A stretch of DNA of 64,000 nt from positions 2,175,132-2,239,131 of the forward strand of contig NOKP01000002.1 of NCBI GenBank assembly GCA_002682825.1, in the 5' to 3' direction. A program made the position numbers and the translations under genes. The stretch's first letter is position 1, and every line of letters starts with the position of its first letter. Origin of the DNA: Neonectria sp. B-13. Taxonomy: Eukaryota; Ascomycota; Sordariomycetes; Hypocreales; Nectriaceae. Shown here in pieces: positions 13,501 through 24,560 of this stretch. The notes below the pieces were generated by a model. The model saw only the letters and a list, made by a program, of their open reading frames with translations. It did not search any database and was not told where the DNA came from.

Positions 13501-13966
13501 GCAAGAGCCAAGCCATGGCGGTCTCCTTGGCCCTGGGGTTCTTTCCTCCCATGGCCGAATTCCGAACAACCCGCTCTACATCGACGGGCGCAACAGCATA
13601 GAGGGTGACTAGAGAGTGCGTGGCAAGCGAGCGGAACTTGTCCTTCTGGTCGCCCAGCTTGTCGATGATGACGGGGAGGGTGCGGGCCGCCTCCTTGCCG
13701 AGCAGCTTGGGATCCTGTCGCGACAGACGGGTCAGGAGATGGTTCAGGGCCGTGAAGCCGGCGTTGACGAGGACGGCATGTTGCGAAGTGGTAGCGGCGC
13801 GCAGGGCGTCGAAGAGCTGGGGCACCGAGATCTCTGGGACATTGTGCTGCTTGATTCCTGACTTAATGGTGGTGACCGCCTGGACCTTGCTGTCGAGGCT
13901 GCCATCGCCGCGCAGGATGGTCGTCAGGTCGACGACCTGCTGGTCGGTGACTTTAATGTCGGCCAT
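10511..13966 (-). CDS. STU1: STU1, CLASP-family microtubule-associated protein
   Basis: Exons on the minus strand are 13966-13499, 13436-13318, 13261-12356 and 12299-10511, giving 1093 aa with every junction in phase. The start MADIKVTDQQ was chosen over a longer frame because it matches the usual family start and lies close to the first HEAT repeat. The N-terminus is a TOG/HEAT array (about 1-230), then a CLASP N-terminal domain (about 270-500). Next come a basic Ser/Pro/Thr-rich microtubule-binding linker (about 510-850) and a C-terminal HEAT/TOG block. CLASP proteins bind tubulin and promote rescue of microtubules in the spindle, and Stu1 is essential for spindle formation in yeast. The leader upstream contains a (CAA)n tract. 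Confidence 0.94.
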
Positions 13967-14267
13967 GAGCTTGCGGGAACGGATCTGCTTTGGTGAGAGA
14001 GGCGTGGTCAGCTTGTGTGGTGGCGGGGGAATGTGGGTGATGCGCACGCGCCGCAAGGACGTGAGGTGCTATCTGTCCCGTCCTCGTCTCGGCACTTGGT
14101 ATGAGTGGTGTTGCTGGAGATTACGTCGGGAGATGAGGGGGGTAATTGGGAATCAAGACATACCTATCGCCGCAAAAACGTGGCAGTTGGTGGGTAGAAA
14201 CTCAACAGGTGACGGAGCGAGGAAGTGGAAGCGCTGGTGTTAACGAGCGCATCGAGAGCGTAATGCT

Positions 14268-14299
<32 letters not shown>
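14268..14299. repeat. Trinucleotide repeat, (TTG)10-11
   Basis: A 32-nt perfect TTG tract reads (CAA)n on the STU1 coding strand. It lies about 300 nt upstream of the STU1 ATG, so it is either promoter or 5' UTR. Unstructured CA-rich leaders can aid translation, but that role is inference here. Confidence 0.9.
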
Positions 14300-14514
14300 C
14301 TTTGGTGTGCAAGTGTGCAAGTGTGCGACTAGCAAGCTTTGGGTTTATCTCGCGGCGGGGATTGATTTGCTGGCGTCTGATGAAGTCGGGCGCCGGGAGA
14401 AGAAAACACTGGACGGGAGGGCCAAGGGTTGCCGTAGTTGCCCCGGGCGAGAAGAAAAAAAACCGCCCACCAATTAATTGCCTGTCGACGCCTGTCAATG
14501 CCCGTCGATGCCCG

Positions 14515-14535
14515 CCTGCAGCCTGCAGCCTGCAG
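14515..14535. repeat. Heptanucleotide tandem repeat, CCTGCAG x3
   Basis: Three perfect CCTGCAG units lie in the STU1/BSP intergenic region, next to imperfect repeats of CCTGTCGA/CCCGTCGA type (about 14480-14515). Confidence 0.85.
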
Positions 14536-15238
14536 CCTGCCCGCGGTGGATTGCAGCCCGCAGCTCCAGCGCTACTTTCAGGGCGACCTCCACTGTCCGG
14601 CGCCCCGGCCCACTGCCCACTGCCCTGAGGCGGGGAACGGGAGTGGACGCCTAGCGGGGCAATGGAGGGGCCCGGGCCCGAAAAGCCGTCCGCTGCAGTG
14701 ATCCTCAGTAAGGGAGAGAGAGATCCGTTGTTCAGACCCGACTTATCGCTGCGCAAGCCGGGCCCTACCGTGTCGATGTTGCTCCAAACGTTAATTGAAA
14801 GACTTTGTCCATCAGAACTCCTGCGGCCGCATTCCATGGTAATATAAGCTTACAAGAGGCCAATATTTGTTTGCAACTACATCCGTCACATGGCCGTTTT
14901 GCTTTCCATCCGCCGTCAGTCCAGGCATCTCCGTAGACCTTAAAGCACTATTCCATCTATCTTAGCAATGACGGCATTTGTCCCGCCGGCCACGGCCACT
15001 CGCGTCAGTTTTGTCTAGTCTTTGCGGAGTACCAATGCCCCTCCATTCCCCTACCCCACGGACCACCTCAGATCCCGTCTCACGATAAGCCAAGCTCGCT
15101 CCACCTCATTGGCACTCACCGACGACACCGCCGCCACCACCACAACTCATCCCCTCAGCCTCGTAGCCGTCCGTCTCATAAACCCCCAAACTCACAACCC
15201 TCCCCCCCCCCTCGCGACTTCAGCCAGGGCAGCCTCAC

Positions 15239-16069
15239 ATGTCTCATCCTCCCGCAACCACTCCGTGCCCCACCCCCGCCGCCCTATTCAACATGACCGT
15301 GACCCCCGCCGCTATCTCAAGGCCGGCACACCAGACGTCGTCTCCCGGCCGGAACGATGACACCGCCGCCGACGTCGATGCCGATGCCGGTGCCGGACAG
15401 AAGCCCTCCCAGGACTTCGTGCTCCCCAAGCTCCGCCTCGAGATCCGCGACCTAGCCCACCCGGCCGCAAAGCACTTCCTCGACGCCGTCAACCCCGCCG
15501 ACTGCCTCGCCCGTGCCGCCCAGAACGTCCTCACCCTCCTCTACTCTTCCCCTTCCTGCCCCACCACCACCCTCCCTCCCACCCGCTCTATCACGCTCAT
15601 CCTCCGCGACATGCCCGGAGTCGCCTACACCACGGGCTCCGACCTCGACTCGGATCACAAGGAGGTCCACTTCTCTCTCGGCTACATCGCCCGCATCAGC
15701 CCCCCAGAGCGCCGCCCCGACGAGGTCACCGGTGTTATCACACACGAGTTCGTCCACTGTTTTCAACGAAACGGCTTCGGTACCTGCCCAGGTGGCCTGA
15801 TCGAGGGCATCGCCGACTGGGTCCGTCTCAACTGCCGCCTCAGCCCTCCCCACTGGAAGCGTAACGCCGACGGTAAGTGGGACGGCGGCTATCAGCATAC
15901 GGCCTACTTCCTCGAGTACCTCGAGCAGCGCTTCGGCGAGGGCACCATCCGCCGTTTGAATGAGAAGCTTAGGATACAGCGGTACGAGGAGAAGGCATTC
16001 TGGACCGAGCTGGTTGGGCGACCCGTTGAGCAGCTCTGGGGCGATTACGCGAAGAAACTCGAGGGTTAA
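15239..16069 (+). CDS. Basic secretory protein (BSP)-family putative metallopeptidase
   Basis: This single-exon gene encodes 276 aa from the ATG at 15239, or 258 aa from the ATG at 15293; both have acceptable contexts. The family signature is clear: HEFVH at residues 169-173 (zinc-binding HExxH plus catalytic Glu) is followed about 14 residues later by a GLIEGIADW motif, as in plant BSP proteins. Plant members are secreted and pathogen-inducible. This one has no hydrophobic signal peptide; its N-terminus is Pro/Thr/Asp-rich, so a cytosolic location is inferred. Substrate and role are unknown. It is divergent from STU1 and convergent with the next gene, only 247 bp away. Confidence 0.85.
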   Translation: MSHPPATTPCPTPAALFNMTVTPAAISRPAHQTSSPGRNDDTAADVDADAGAGQKPSQDFVLPKLRLEIRDLAHPAAKHFLDAVNPADCLARAAQNVLTLLYSSPSCPTTTLPPTRSITLILRDMPGVAYTTGSDLDSDHKEVHFSLGYIARISPPERRPDEVTGVITHEFVHCFQRNGFGTCPGGLIEGIADWVRLNCRLSPPHWKRNADGKWDGGYQHTAYFLEYLEQRFGEGTIRRLNEKLRIQRYEEKAFWTELVGRPVEQLWGDYAKKLEG

Positions 16070-16316
16070 ATCGAGGGCGAAAAGGTGTAGAACACTAATA
16101 ACTCAAGATAAATTGAACAACAATGAATAGATGTAGTGGATATATCAACTATTTACTCCGTACCCAAACTCCATTCTTAAAACAAGAACACGCAAGGCAA
16201 AATGACCACGCCTTGCATATATACTGACATTCCAGTTCCGAGCATTTACTCCAATGCAACCTGCGATTTTAGAAAGAAAAAAAAAGGACCGACAAAAGTT
16301 AAAGCGATGCACACGT

Positions 16317-17438
16317 CTAGGAGCGCACCGGGATCGGAGCGTCGCTCTCGCTGATAACGCTACCAATCTCAGACCAGCTTGCAGGAGTTGCCATGCCTGA
16401 GCTCTCGCTCATCACATCGTAGTATCTCCCTGTCTCGCCGTCTCGAGAAGATTGAGCATCGATGGCGACGTCGTCGGCGGACCCCACCAGAGACACCGAG
16501 TCAGTGGGGGTCAACTGACCGTCGCTGATGAGCTCGGGCTCGGAGACGGGGGCAGTGGGGGTGACGGGAAGGGGCGAGTAGAAATCGGGGCTGGAGTTCT
16601 GCGCCCAGGCCTGGATCGATGCGTAGGCTTCGTGTCGATCCTCCTGGCCAGCAGTCATAAACTCATCGGGGCCAAGCTCTCGGTCAACGGTGGCGGTAGA
16701 TGCAGTTTCGGAGCGAGCAGGAGTGGCGTCGACGTCGATGAGTACAGGAACAGGCTGGGGGGTATGGGGGAGCTTCTCGTCATCGCGGGTGGTGGCGCTG
16801 TAGATGTCGGAAACCTCATCCTTGGCGGGGGAGATGTTGCTGGTCTCCATTTCGTCAAAGTCATGGGCCCCGATATGGTTCTCGTCCGCAAAAGGGTTGG
16901 CGTAGACGGAGGAAAACCCTCGAGTCCCATCGCCACGATGTCTCAGACCCTCATTGCCACCCCAAGCATCAGTGCCGGTGTTGAAGACGTAGGTCCCCTG
17001 CTCAGCACTTCCGTCCTGACGGAGGAAGTCGTCGAATGACGAGCCCCGCCTACGTCCCTCGGTAGTGTCGGGTCTTCCCTGGCCAGTGGCCTCCAGTTTC
17101 TTCTGCTCCTTCTCTTTTTCTAGATGAATCGAGTTCCAATACAGCAGCTCCTCGCGCTGTCTCCGGCGGGTCTCCTCGTCGGCATCAACTCCGTCACCGG
17201 CGCCAACGCCACGACGCGACTCGAAGAAACCTTCAGCATCCTCGGGTCTGTTGAAGCGTGGCTCGCGGTGGGCAGGGTTGATACCGTCTCCAAGGGAGTG
17301 TAGAGCGACGGCTACCCGGCGGCGAACATCGTCGGCGTATCGTCGCACCTCGGGAGACTCGTAAATGGCCACGGCGGTCGCAACGGCGACGGTAACGGCT
17401 ACTACGGCGCCTGAAGCAAGGACAATATGGTTAGGCAT
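16317..17438 (-). CDS. Conserved-looking hypothetical protein with N-terminal membrane anchor
   Basis: One uninterrupted 373-aa frame with an ATG at 17438. Residues about 4-26 form a Val/Ala-rich membrane helix directly after the N-terminus (signal anchor). An Arg-rich segment follows (about 31-45), then a long acidic, Ser/Pro/Asp-rich region that looks disordered. The C-terminus has a short W-containing patch (ATPASWSEIGSVISE) of the kind often conserved in fungal orthologues. An anchor in an organelle or ER membrane with a cytosolic tail is inferred. No enzymatic domain was recognised. Codon use matches neighbouring genes, supporting a real gene. Confidence 0.75.
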   Translation of the reverse strand: MPNHIVLASGAVVAVTVAVATAVAIYESPEVRRYADDVRRRVAVALHSLGDGINPAHREPRFNRPEDAEGFFESRRGVGAGDGVDADEETRRRQREELLYWNSIHLEKEKEQKKLEATGQGRPDTTEGRRRGSSFDDFLRQDGSAEQGTYVFNTGTDAWGGNEGLRHRGDGTRGFSSVYANPFADENHIGAHDFDEMETSNISPAKDEVSDIYSATTRDDEKLPHTPQPVPVLIDVDATPARSETASTATVDRELGPDEFMTAGQEDRHEAYASIQAWAQNSSPDFYSPLPVTPTAPVSEPELISDGQLTPTDSVSLVGSADDVAIDAQSSRDGETGRYYDVMSESSGMATPASWSEIGSVISESDAPIPVRS

Positions 17439-20091
17439 ATCTTGACTGGTGAGCTGTCCGGGAGGACGAGAGACGAAGGGCGAAGGGCGAATGACAGAGA
17501 TGAAAGACAGAGAGTCAAGCTACTCGGGAAGGAAGTGGGCAGTATCTTGATTGAGTGCGATGCAAGAAGAGAGCTTGCATCGACACAGATCAAAGGCGAA
17601 AGACAGCAATATGGAAGAGCAAGGCGGCGAAGCGGGAGATTGGATTGCGTAGTCCTCTGGCGGTTAGATTTGCCACCAGACAGAAGCAGGCGGAGAGTTG
17701 TGGCAGGTGGTAGGTGTGAGCGAGTGGCGGATGAGGGGTGGGAAGAGTGGTGAGTGGTTGAGTACCCTGGTGGCCCGGTGAGTGTGAGAGCCTGGAGAGA
17801 GTCTCAGGCACCGGCGGGCAACAGCAGACCACTCCAGGCAGACAAGCCCAAGGTACCAGGTACTAAATACCGACCAAACCTGAAGCAGTAGCAGAAAGGC
17901 AACGCAGCGCACTGACAGCACAGGGCACGGGGCAGTAAGGGCATGGGGCAATGGGGCTGTGATTCGCAAGCTCCCAGCTGAAGGCTCCTCCAACTGGGCT
18001 GATTGAACTGCCAATCTGGGCGCGGGGTCTCGGATGATGTACCGAGTACACGAACCATGGAGGTGACGACGCCCGTACTCGCGACCACGACAACAGCCAG
18101 CGCCAGAAACGCCCAAGATCAGGGGGTAGCAAGACAGAAACATGTGCGACGAGCAGTGTTCTGTACCGTATCGTTACGTACCTGTGGCCACCAATGGGTG
18201 AGGCATCTCGTCGCGCTTGGCTTGAGGGCCGGGGGTTCGAGTCTCAACGACTTGGTCTGGAGGGCGAGCGAGACACGGAGGAGCGAGTGCCAGAAAGCGA
18301 GCGACAGTGGTCCGTTTAATGGTGAAGCACCAGAGAACTTGGCCGAAGGGGATGGTGAGGGATGAAAAGGGAGAGGAAGAAGAAGTAGAAGAAGAACCGA
18401 CCTCCTCCCTCAATTCTCTGCTGACCTTGCACCTTGCTCAACCGGACTCGGGCTGGGCTGGTCTTCGGTACCTAGGATAGCTGGGCTGTGCCAGCTCTTG
18501 ATAAACGGCGTAAACACGGGAATCGAAAAGCTACCAGCTGAATGCTGCCAAAAGCGCTGTAGGCATCAAGTACTACAGTTGCCGCCGTACTGGCTCCTCC
18601 CCCAGTGGCCCGCCGCATCTGGCTTGCGCGTGACGTACGCATGTCACACTATCTTCATCACCAACCGGCACCAACACACAAGGTCCGGCCGGGTTCACAT
18701 TACAAGCTCGGCTTTTTACCATCCATTCTCTATCAGATTATCACCAGTCTACAGTACAGGCTTTTTATTAAAGCTTCCAGGACGTCATGCTTCAATCTTT
18801 GGCTCGCACCCGTTCCTAGCTCCAGCGAGAACCTGCCAAAGCAACCATATTTATCGTTCGTTCTCCATCCTCAACTCTATACTATCATGTCCAGCCCCTC
18901 GGTGAGCCACGTATTGCTGCCATGATGCAATTCTGAGACAGTTACTCCGTGCTCCGTCACGGCTCATCCCAAGTAAAAACGCACGGTTCGGGCTTTATTG
19001 CTCGAGTCATCCTGCCCGGATTGGCCCAGTACAAGGCCAAGTACAAGGCCGAGTCTGCCTGACCAACACCAACATGACGGCTTGCTACGCACGCAGTCAA
19101 GCAGTCCATTGCGAATTTCTGTGTTAGTCCGCGATTTAGACTAGGTACCAAAGTCCATAAGTGTAAGGTCAGCAGCGCTTCCCTCTGTGGAAGTTCCCCG
19201 TGCCACTGACGTAGTCCTTCTCCTTCGGAACCACCCAGTCCACAGGCCACCCGTGAAAACAATCTGCCCCATTGATACACTTCGTCAGCCCTGTCGCCGA
19301 CTGGATGGCAAAAGGCACCTATCCATCGTTCACCAGCAGCATACAATGCTCCTTCTTAATTGCTCGGCCCGGCCGCCGATTGCGCTGGGAATAAGGCGCC
19401 CACAAAACACCCCCACCCGCTGCTTTCGCTCCGCCAGTCGCCACCGCGAAACCGGCGTCCACATCGGAGGCTCGGCGTTCGCACCAGGCGCGAGTTCGCT
19501 GGCCGGCCTAATTATGACCCGCGGACAGGAACACCGAAGACCGACCAATAGTGGCTATGGAGTTTCAGGTGGCCTTTGCGTTCGTTCCGGGAGTGTGGTG
19601 GTGGAGTCGCCGGACGAGGATCCAAACCTGGCGATTAGGGTCCTACAGTTCGGTTCGGCAGGGTGATAGTGGGTCATTGAAGAACCCCTAACTTGGCTTT
19701 CGTCTTGTTTCCTCTAGTGGATCAGATATCGCGTCAAAGTTGGGTTTATGTACTTTGGAGTTTACACAGGATCTATGCACGTTTACGTGTTTGGGTCCGA
19801 GCTGTAAACACTGGTGATGTGGACGTGTTATGAACGTCAATGGGGTAATTCAATTCTTGGGGACGCCAATGCCCCGTCAAGCCCGTCGCTAATGTCAATG
19901 ATAATACCGATGATCCCAATCCAATCCTGCTCCTGGGCTAACCAAGGAGTTCGCCTTTTAGTCGTCTCCTTGCCAATCTTTGTCGTCCGAGTTCATACTG
20001 GACAGAGGTTGGCACGTAGAAGTCATCAACGCTGCCTCCCCTTCCTACTAACTTGATTGCTTTCACTCCATCTCAAGTATAGTCCCCAGCT
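17439..20091. other. Gene-free stretch of 2.65 kb
   Basis: This lies between the membrane-anchored hypothetical gene and the 65-aa gene. No supported ORF: frames are short, mutually overlapping and domainless. GGTACC-type words occur at 18467-18476 and 19142-19150, and a TTACTCCGT word at about 18942. It probably holds the promoter of the minus-strand gene ending at 17438. Confidence 0.5.
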
Positions 20092-20345
20092 TTAATGAGA
20101 CGAGCTGCTGGTAGAAGCGTTGGAAGTGACCGAGTCGGTCGAGTTCTGGCGGGTAGCCTTGGCTCGCTCGCTAGGAAGATCGGTCAGTGACAAGCCCGAC
20201 ATGGGATGCAACGGGACTGGACTCACTAAGCACTGCGGTCCTGGAGGGTACAGGTGTATCGGGCGGTGCCAGTCTTGATCTGGAAGCGGATACCCCGGTT
20301 GTCACCCAGGTTGGAAGGGGCGGCTGGAGCAGTGACCTCAGGCAT
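20092..20345 (-). CDS. Small hypothetical protein, 65 aa, two exons
   Basis: The model joins 20345-20227 and 20170-20092 (minus strand) across a 56-nt GT-AG intron (GTGAGT donor, CCTAG acceptor), giving 65 aa. The protein starts MPEVTAPAAP and has a short Arg/Thr/Tyr-rich core (residues about 17-45). It ends in a Ser/Thr/Asn-rich tail (STSSSSH). C/G-ending codons, consensus splice sites and in-phase joining support a real gene. No family was recognised; there is no signal peptide or membrane helix. It would be missed by gene callers that drop short ORFs. Confidence 0.65.
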
Positions 20346-22425
20346 GATGAAGAGTGTTGTGGGTAGTTGTGGTGTGGTGTGGTGTAAGTGACGAAGGGCA
20401 AAAGGCGAGTAATTGGTGACACAGGCAAACAGGATGATTTGAAGGATGGGATTGAAGAAGGGCCATGGGAAGGGACGAGGCCCCTTAATATACCTCGACA
20501 ACACAAGATACGTATCTCAACGTTTCCCGCCTCATGGATCTCTGGCCTTCACCTTGAGGCTAAAGGAGTGAGCCATTTTCTTGACTGCGCACCTTCAGCC
20601 CGCCCCACGATCTGAAGCCTCCTAGGGCACCTAGAGCACCGCAGCGGCACCGAGCTCCGTGCCCACGGATCGCGGGACATGCCACAAACCCAGGCTCCGG
20701 TCGCCACAGCCAACCACCGTCAACCGGAGACCTCGTCCAGGTCACGGCTGGGACGGAATTGCACCTGCAGGCGAGGGCGTGTGGGATTGTGGTTTATGTG
20801 GGTCAGCACGCCTTCTAGAAGACGCCGACGGAGAGCCATTCTTCCAAGCAAATGTCCGCCGCTGATCCACCGCCGCCCACACTTTGGCCGTCGTCGCCTA
20901 CCAAAAAGAAGACCCACGAGGCCGGCCTCTGTCGCTCTCGCGGAACGGGGATTGCATGGGAGTGACTGCGATTGGCGTGGCACGAAGCATATCTCGCGAT
21001 CCGCCTTTCCCGGACGTCTCCCACTTTTCTGTCCCAAGGCATCAAAGGCATTGGTCGATGTGTTGGTGTGGCCTCGACCATCTCGGGACTTGACAATGCT
21101 AAGTATCACATATGGATACGGCTGGTCACGGTACAGTTGTTGATCCACGCCACGACATAGCATCCATGATTCCGAATCGTGCAGCCTCGGATGTTATCGC
21201 CCACAACCCTTCCCTCCATCGAAAGGGGAAAATGAGTGTTAGCTCAGACATAATGGAGGGTAAGGTTGGGTGCAAGGCTTCCTTGGTGTCATGTCAAGTC
21301 CTTCCTCGTTGAGGCATGCTTGCCGGGTTAGTGGTGATTTCCGCCTCGCTCTGCCATCAACAACATGGGCGGTTGGCGTGATACTAGCCGCGGCAGAATG
21401 GCACTAGGCAGCTAATCCCTCGTCCATGGGTTTCACGATGCTGATGACGTTGAGCGAAGACCGGCTTCCCGAATCCCAACAGAGCATCGCGGAGAGCCAG
21501 TACGCTAGTTGTTCATCCCCGCACTCAAGCTCCACGATAGATGCAAGGATGATTGGTTTGGGCCGTGGGAGTGCCCTTGCTCATCCTCACCGCATGTCCC
21601 TGAGCATTGCCCGGCACACAGGGTCTCGACAATATTAGATTGGAGCACGGTCATGAGGCTTTTTTCAATGGATCGCTCGCGACAGAACCCGTCTGACATT
21701 GCTAACCACGTCCTCCGGGCCGGACAGTGCACTGCAGCGCGGGGGTATGCAGAAACATCACATGGCCACTCGACGACAAGTGTCGAGGCTTTGACCTTAT
21801 CGCGCCAACCGCCGGCTTGCCACGGCCCGCTGCAGAAACAAGATCATTATTCAGTCCCTCGCGCAACCTACTTTGAGAGTCGTGTAGTTGAGTGCTGCTC
21901 TAGACCCCTTGAATCAAAATTCATACGCGGTCATCGGAAATCCGGCTGGGTCGTGCATATGCAAGGTGTATGTATGTCAAGCATCTCGCTTGAAAAGGCT
22001 TCGTTGGCAGCACGCGACGTCTTGTGACATTCTGTGCTCGTCCTCACATTTGTTTCCATCCTTGTCCCTTATGGTCTCTTGGCGGCATCAAGTCTGCTGC
22101 AATTGGTATTCGCCGTTGTGCCGCATGGAGAGCCAAGAGTGACGGCCCACAGGGATTTCCATTTGCTCGGTGTCCAAATGGTCGATACCACCCTCTTGAG
22201 TCGTCTTGTCGCCGTTGGATGTGGCCTGATGCTCATCAAGTCAATATTGTAGACGCTCAAAGACGACATGAGGCATCAGGTCATCAACACTATCTTGACT
22301 GATATGGAAAACAGTGGCGTGAACCTCCGCAGACGGTGTGGGTAGGACCGAATTCGGTACCGAACATGAAAATGGCATCCACCATTTCAGGATGAAGGCC
22401 CATAGACCATGAAGTAAAGAGACAA
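20346..22425. other. Gene-free stretch of 2.1 kb
   Basis: No supported coding sequence was seen on either strand. The largest frame (21509-22027, +) has no domain and random-like composition. The part next to 20345 should contain the promoter of the 65-aa gene, which includes GTGGTGTGGTGT runs around 20360-20385. Confidence 0.5.
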
Positions 22426-23391
22426 CTACCTGGTGTCCATCATGCTCATGATCTGCTGCTCTTCGTCAATGTCTGTGGTGCCATTGCCCGCACTTAGGCC
22501 CCTCTTCTGCATCTCACGCTCCACGACCACCCGGGTAAGCATACCTCGGGCAAGGTGAGGCATATCATCATTTTGCTTGCGCATACAGTTCTCAACGCTC
22601 CGCATGGCAACTACCAAGAAGCCCAACTCTTCCCTGTCAACATCAAAAACCTCCCACCACTCACACTCGGGCATCTTGGCACCGGCATCTCGCGCAGCAT
22701 TGTAAATAGCAGCTGTCGCCAGTGCGTGCGGTTGATGAGTGAGAAACAGCATCTGCGGCGACAGTAACGCCGTGTTGAGATACTGGATAGTACGGAGAGA
22801 GATTGTGGACTTGGGCTGGGCAAGGAAGTCTAATGTCTGAAGGTATGTAATTGCGAGGGGATGGGGGAGGGAGACATGGGTGTCGAAAGAGAGGGTGTAA
22901 AGGATGCGAGCTTCGATGGCGAGGAGTCGGGTTTGGAAGCTGAAGTAGTCGGCTTCTGACACGTAGTACGATTTAGGAACATTGCTGGATGCCTCTCGGG
23001 GGAGAGGGAACGATGAGTTCTCCGAAAGCAGGTAGGCATAGACGGTTGACATATCGCGGGTAGACCGAGGCTGTGGTCCCAGTTTGGACACGAGGTAGAG
23101 GGCGGCGGCGGAGGTGTCCTGTGGATTGTCAGTATCGAAATGAGGGAGCAAGAGAGGCGGAATTACACTGAATTCGTTGGCCATTGGAGAATCGACAAGC
23201 CAGTATCGCGCCAGGATGACGTTTGCCTGCGCAGTCACGGACTGGGGGAGCTCGAGGAGGCGGCCGGCGGCCTGGGTGAGGCATTGGGAAGCGATGAAGA
23301 CGGCCTCCTGGAGATCCCGGGGCAGACTTGAGAACGAAGATCGATGGTAAAGCTGGGACGCTGTCGCCAGCGGGTTGATGAGATGCGACAT
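22426..23391 (-). CDS. Cyclin-L/T-like cyclin domain protein
   Basis: Exons are 23391-23167 and 23118-22426, giving 305 aa. The 48-nt intron (GTAATT...CCACAG with an ACTGACA branch point) has no stop and a length divisible by three. An ORF caller therefore reads through it, inserting 16 residues between NEFS and DTSAAALYLVSK. The protein contains the cyclin box (about 30-260): the LPQSVTAQANVILARYW helix, DTSAAALYLVSK, then a second cyclin fold containing the HPLAITYL motif. It resembles transcription-associated L-type cyclins that pair with CDK11-like kinases, but the exact class is uncertain. The start is taken at MSHLINP (23391). A longer frame to 23451 exists but its extra residues look non-coding. 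Divergent from SEH1. Confidence 0.85.
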   Translation of the reverse strand: MSHLINPLATASQLYHRSSFSSLPRDLQEAVFIASQCLTQAAGRLLELPQSVTAQANVILARYWLVDSPMANEFSVIPPLLLPHFDTDNPQDTSAAALYLVSKLGPQPRSTRDMSTVYAYLLSENSSFPLPREASSNVPKSYYVSEADYFSFQTRLLAIEARILYTLSFDTHVSLPHPLAITYLQTLDFLAQPKSTISLRTIQYLNTALLSPQMLFLTHQPHALATAAIYNAARDAGAKMPECEWWEVFDVDREELGFLVVAMRSVENCMRKQNDDMPHLARGMLTRVVVEREMQKRGLSAGNGTTDIDEEQQIMSMMDTR

Positions 23392-24560
23392 GTTTGTGGT
23401 GGGCTGCGAGCAAGGTCGTCGAGGTTTGTGGTTGTTTTGAGTGCTCACCAAGCTGCGAAGTTTTGCGAGGCTGAGAGCTTTGGCGCTGTGGCAGTTCGGT
23501 TGCTCCTGCCTTCTGCCTCGCAGTGGGGGCAGCCACTAATGTCTTCCCATGGAATGGAACCTACTTACCCCTGCGCCTCATGACACCACCAACTCCGCTC
23601 CATATTAGGCACTTACACTTACACTGACAACTGAGACTCCTCTGAATATGGAAGAGTCTGCATCGGGTAGTTTTCACCGTGGTATATTCGTACGTTTGGA
23701 CGGCATCCAACATTGTTTTGCATTGAATGGAGAGGAAAGCGGAGTGCACGCATACCCAAGTTTGCCACCAATGTCGACATGTGGTCGGAGAGGCTGATAT
23801 TACATCGTAACAAACCACCGCATCTCTCATGGACTTGCAAGAAATTATGAGAACCCTCTGAGGTGACATTGATATGTACATTTGCCCGTTTATGCCCAGG
23901 AGTATCTAGTACCTTGGGCAGATGTAGGCTTGCCAACCATGAAATTGTATTTTGTCGGCCGAAGCGAATCCTCGATTCGCACGCCAAATCAAATCGGAGT
24001 ATATACAGTAGATGTTTTCATGGTAAGTGTCGCGAAATGTTAAGCATTCAATTCAAACTGTCAAACTACGTACGGGGAGCACTTGTTGAGAATGAATCAA
24101 TCGAGACAAAGTGGTCGGGTTCTAGTGGGCATGCAACAGACAGCATGACGTACATGAGCGGCATCCATCGCCATGCACATTGACATCACCACTGTCGGTG
24201 TCAAGTTCCAAAATAGTGAGAATCGAACTTGTCAACTCCGACCAAACCATAAAAGGTTCAGATATCACAAAAGCAATCAAAAGCCCTGCTTCCATCGTCC
24301 TCGAACTCACTCGTGGCGGCAGATTTGCGGGGCATCTGGCATCTTGCATCTGCACCGACAGGGTACGTAACTTGAGCCGCAGTGGAGCCCACCCTTCACA
24401 ACAACATGCCACCACCCGCAGTCGGAGCCATCACCACGGCATTTGTACATCCCTCCATCTCACTCCTCCTTACTCACCACCACCACCACCACCACCAGCT
24501 CCGCCTGCCATAGCCTCTCGCATCCGCCCTATTTCTCGCTCGCCATCTGTCGCTCCGACA
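23392..24560. promoter_or_regulatory. Divergent promoter region, cyclin (-) and SEH1 (+)
   Basis: A 1.17-kb non-coding interval separates two divergent start codons. The part next to SEH1 (about 24450-24560) is C-rich with CCA/CAC repeats, like other leaders here. No other gene is supported. Confidence 0.5.

Larger units (their letters stand above)
13967..15238. other. Divergent intergenic region between STU1 and the BSP-type gene
   Basis: About 1.27 kb must contain both promoters. It includes a (TTG)n tract at 14268-14299 and a CCTGCAG triplet repeat at 14515-14535. Open frames here begin at non-ATG codons or are composed of repeat text. No gene is supported. Confidence 0.5.

Noticed and set aside
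18231..18247. B-box-like GGGGGTTCGAGTCTC suggesting a tRNA
   Set aside because: The T-stem pairs at only about three of five positions, and no A box or acceptor stem is found at the right distance.
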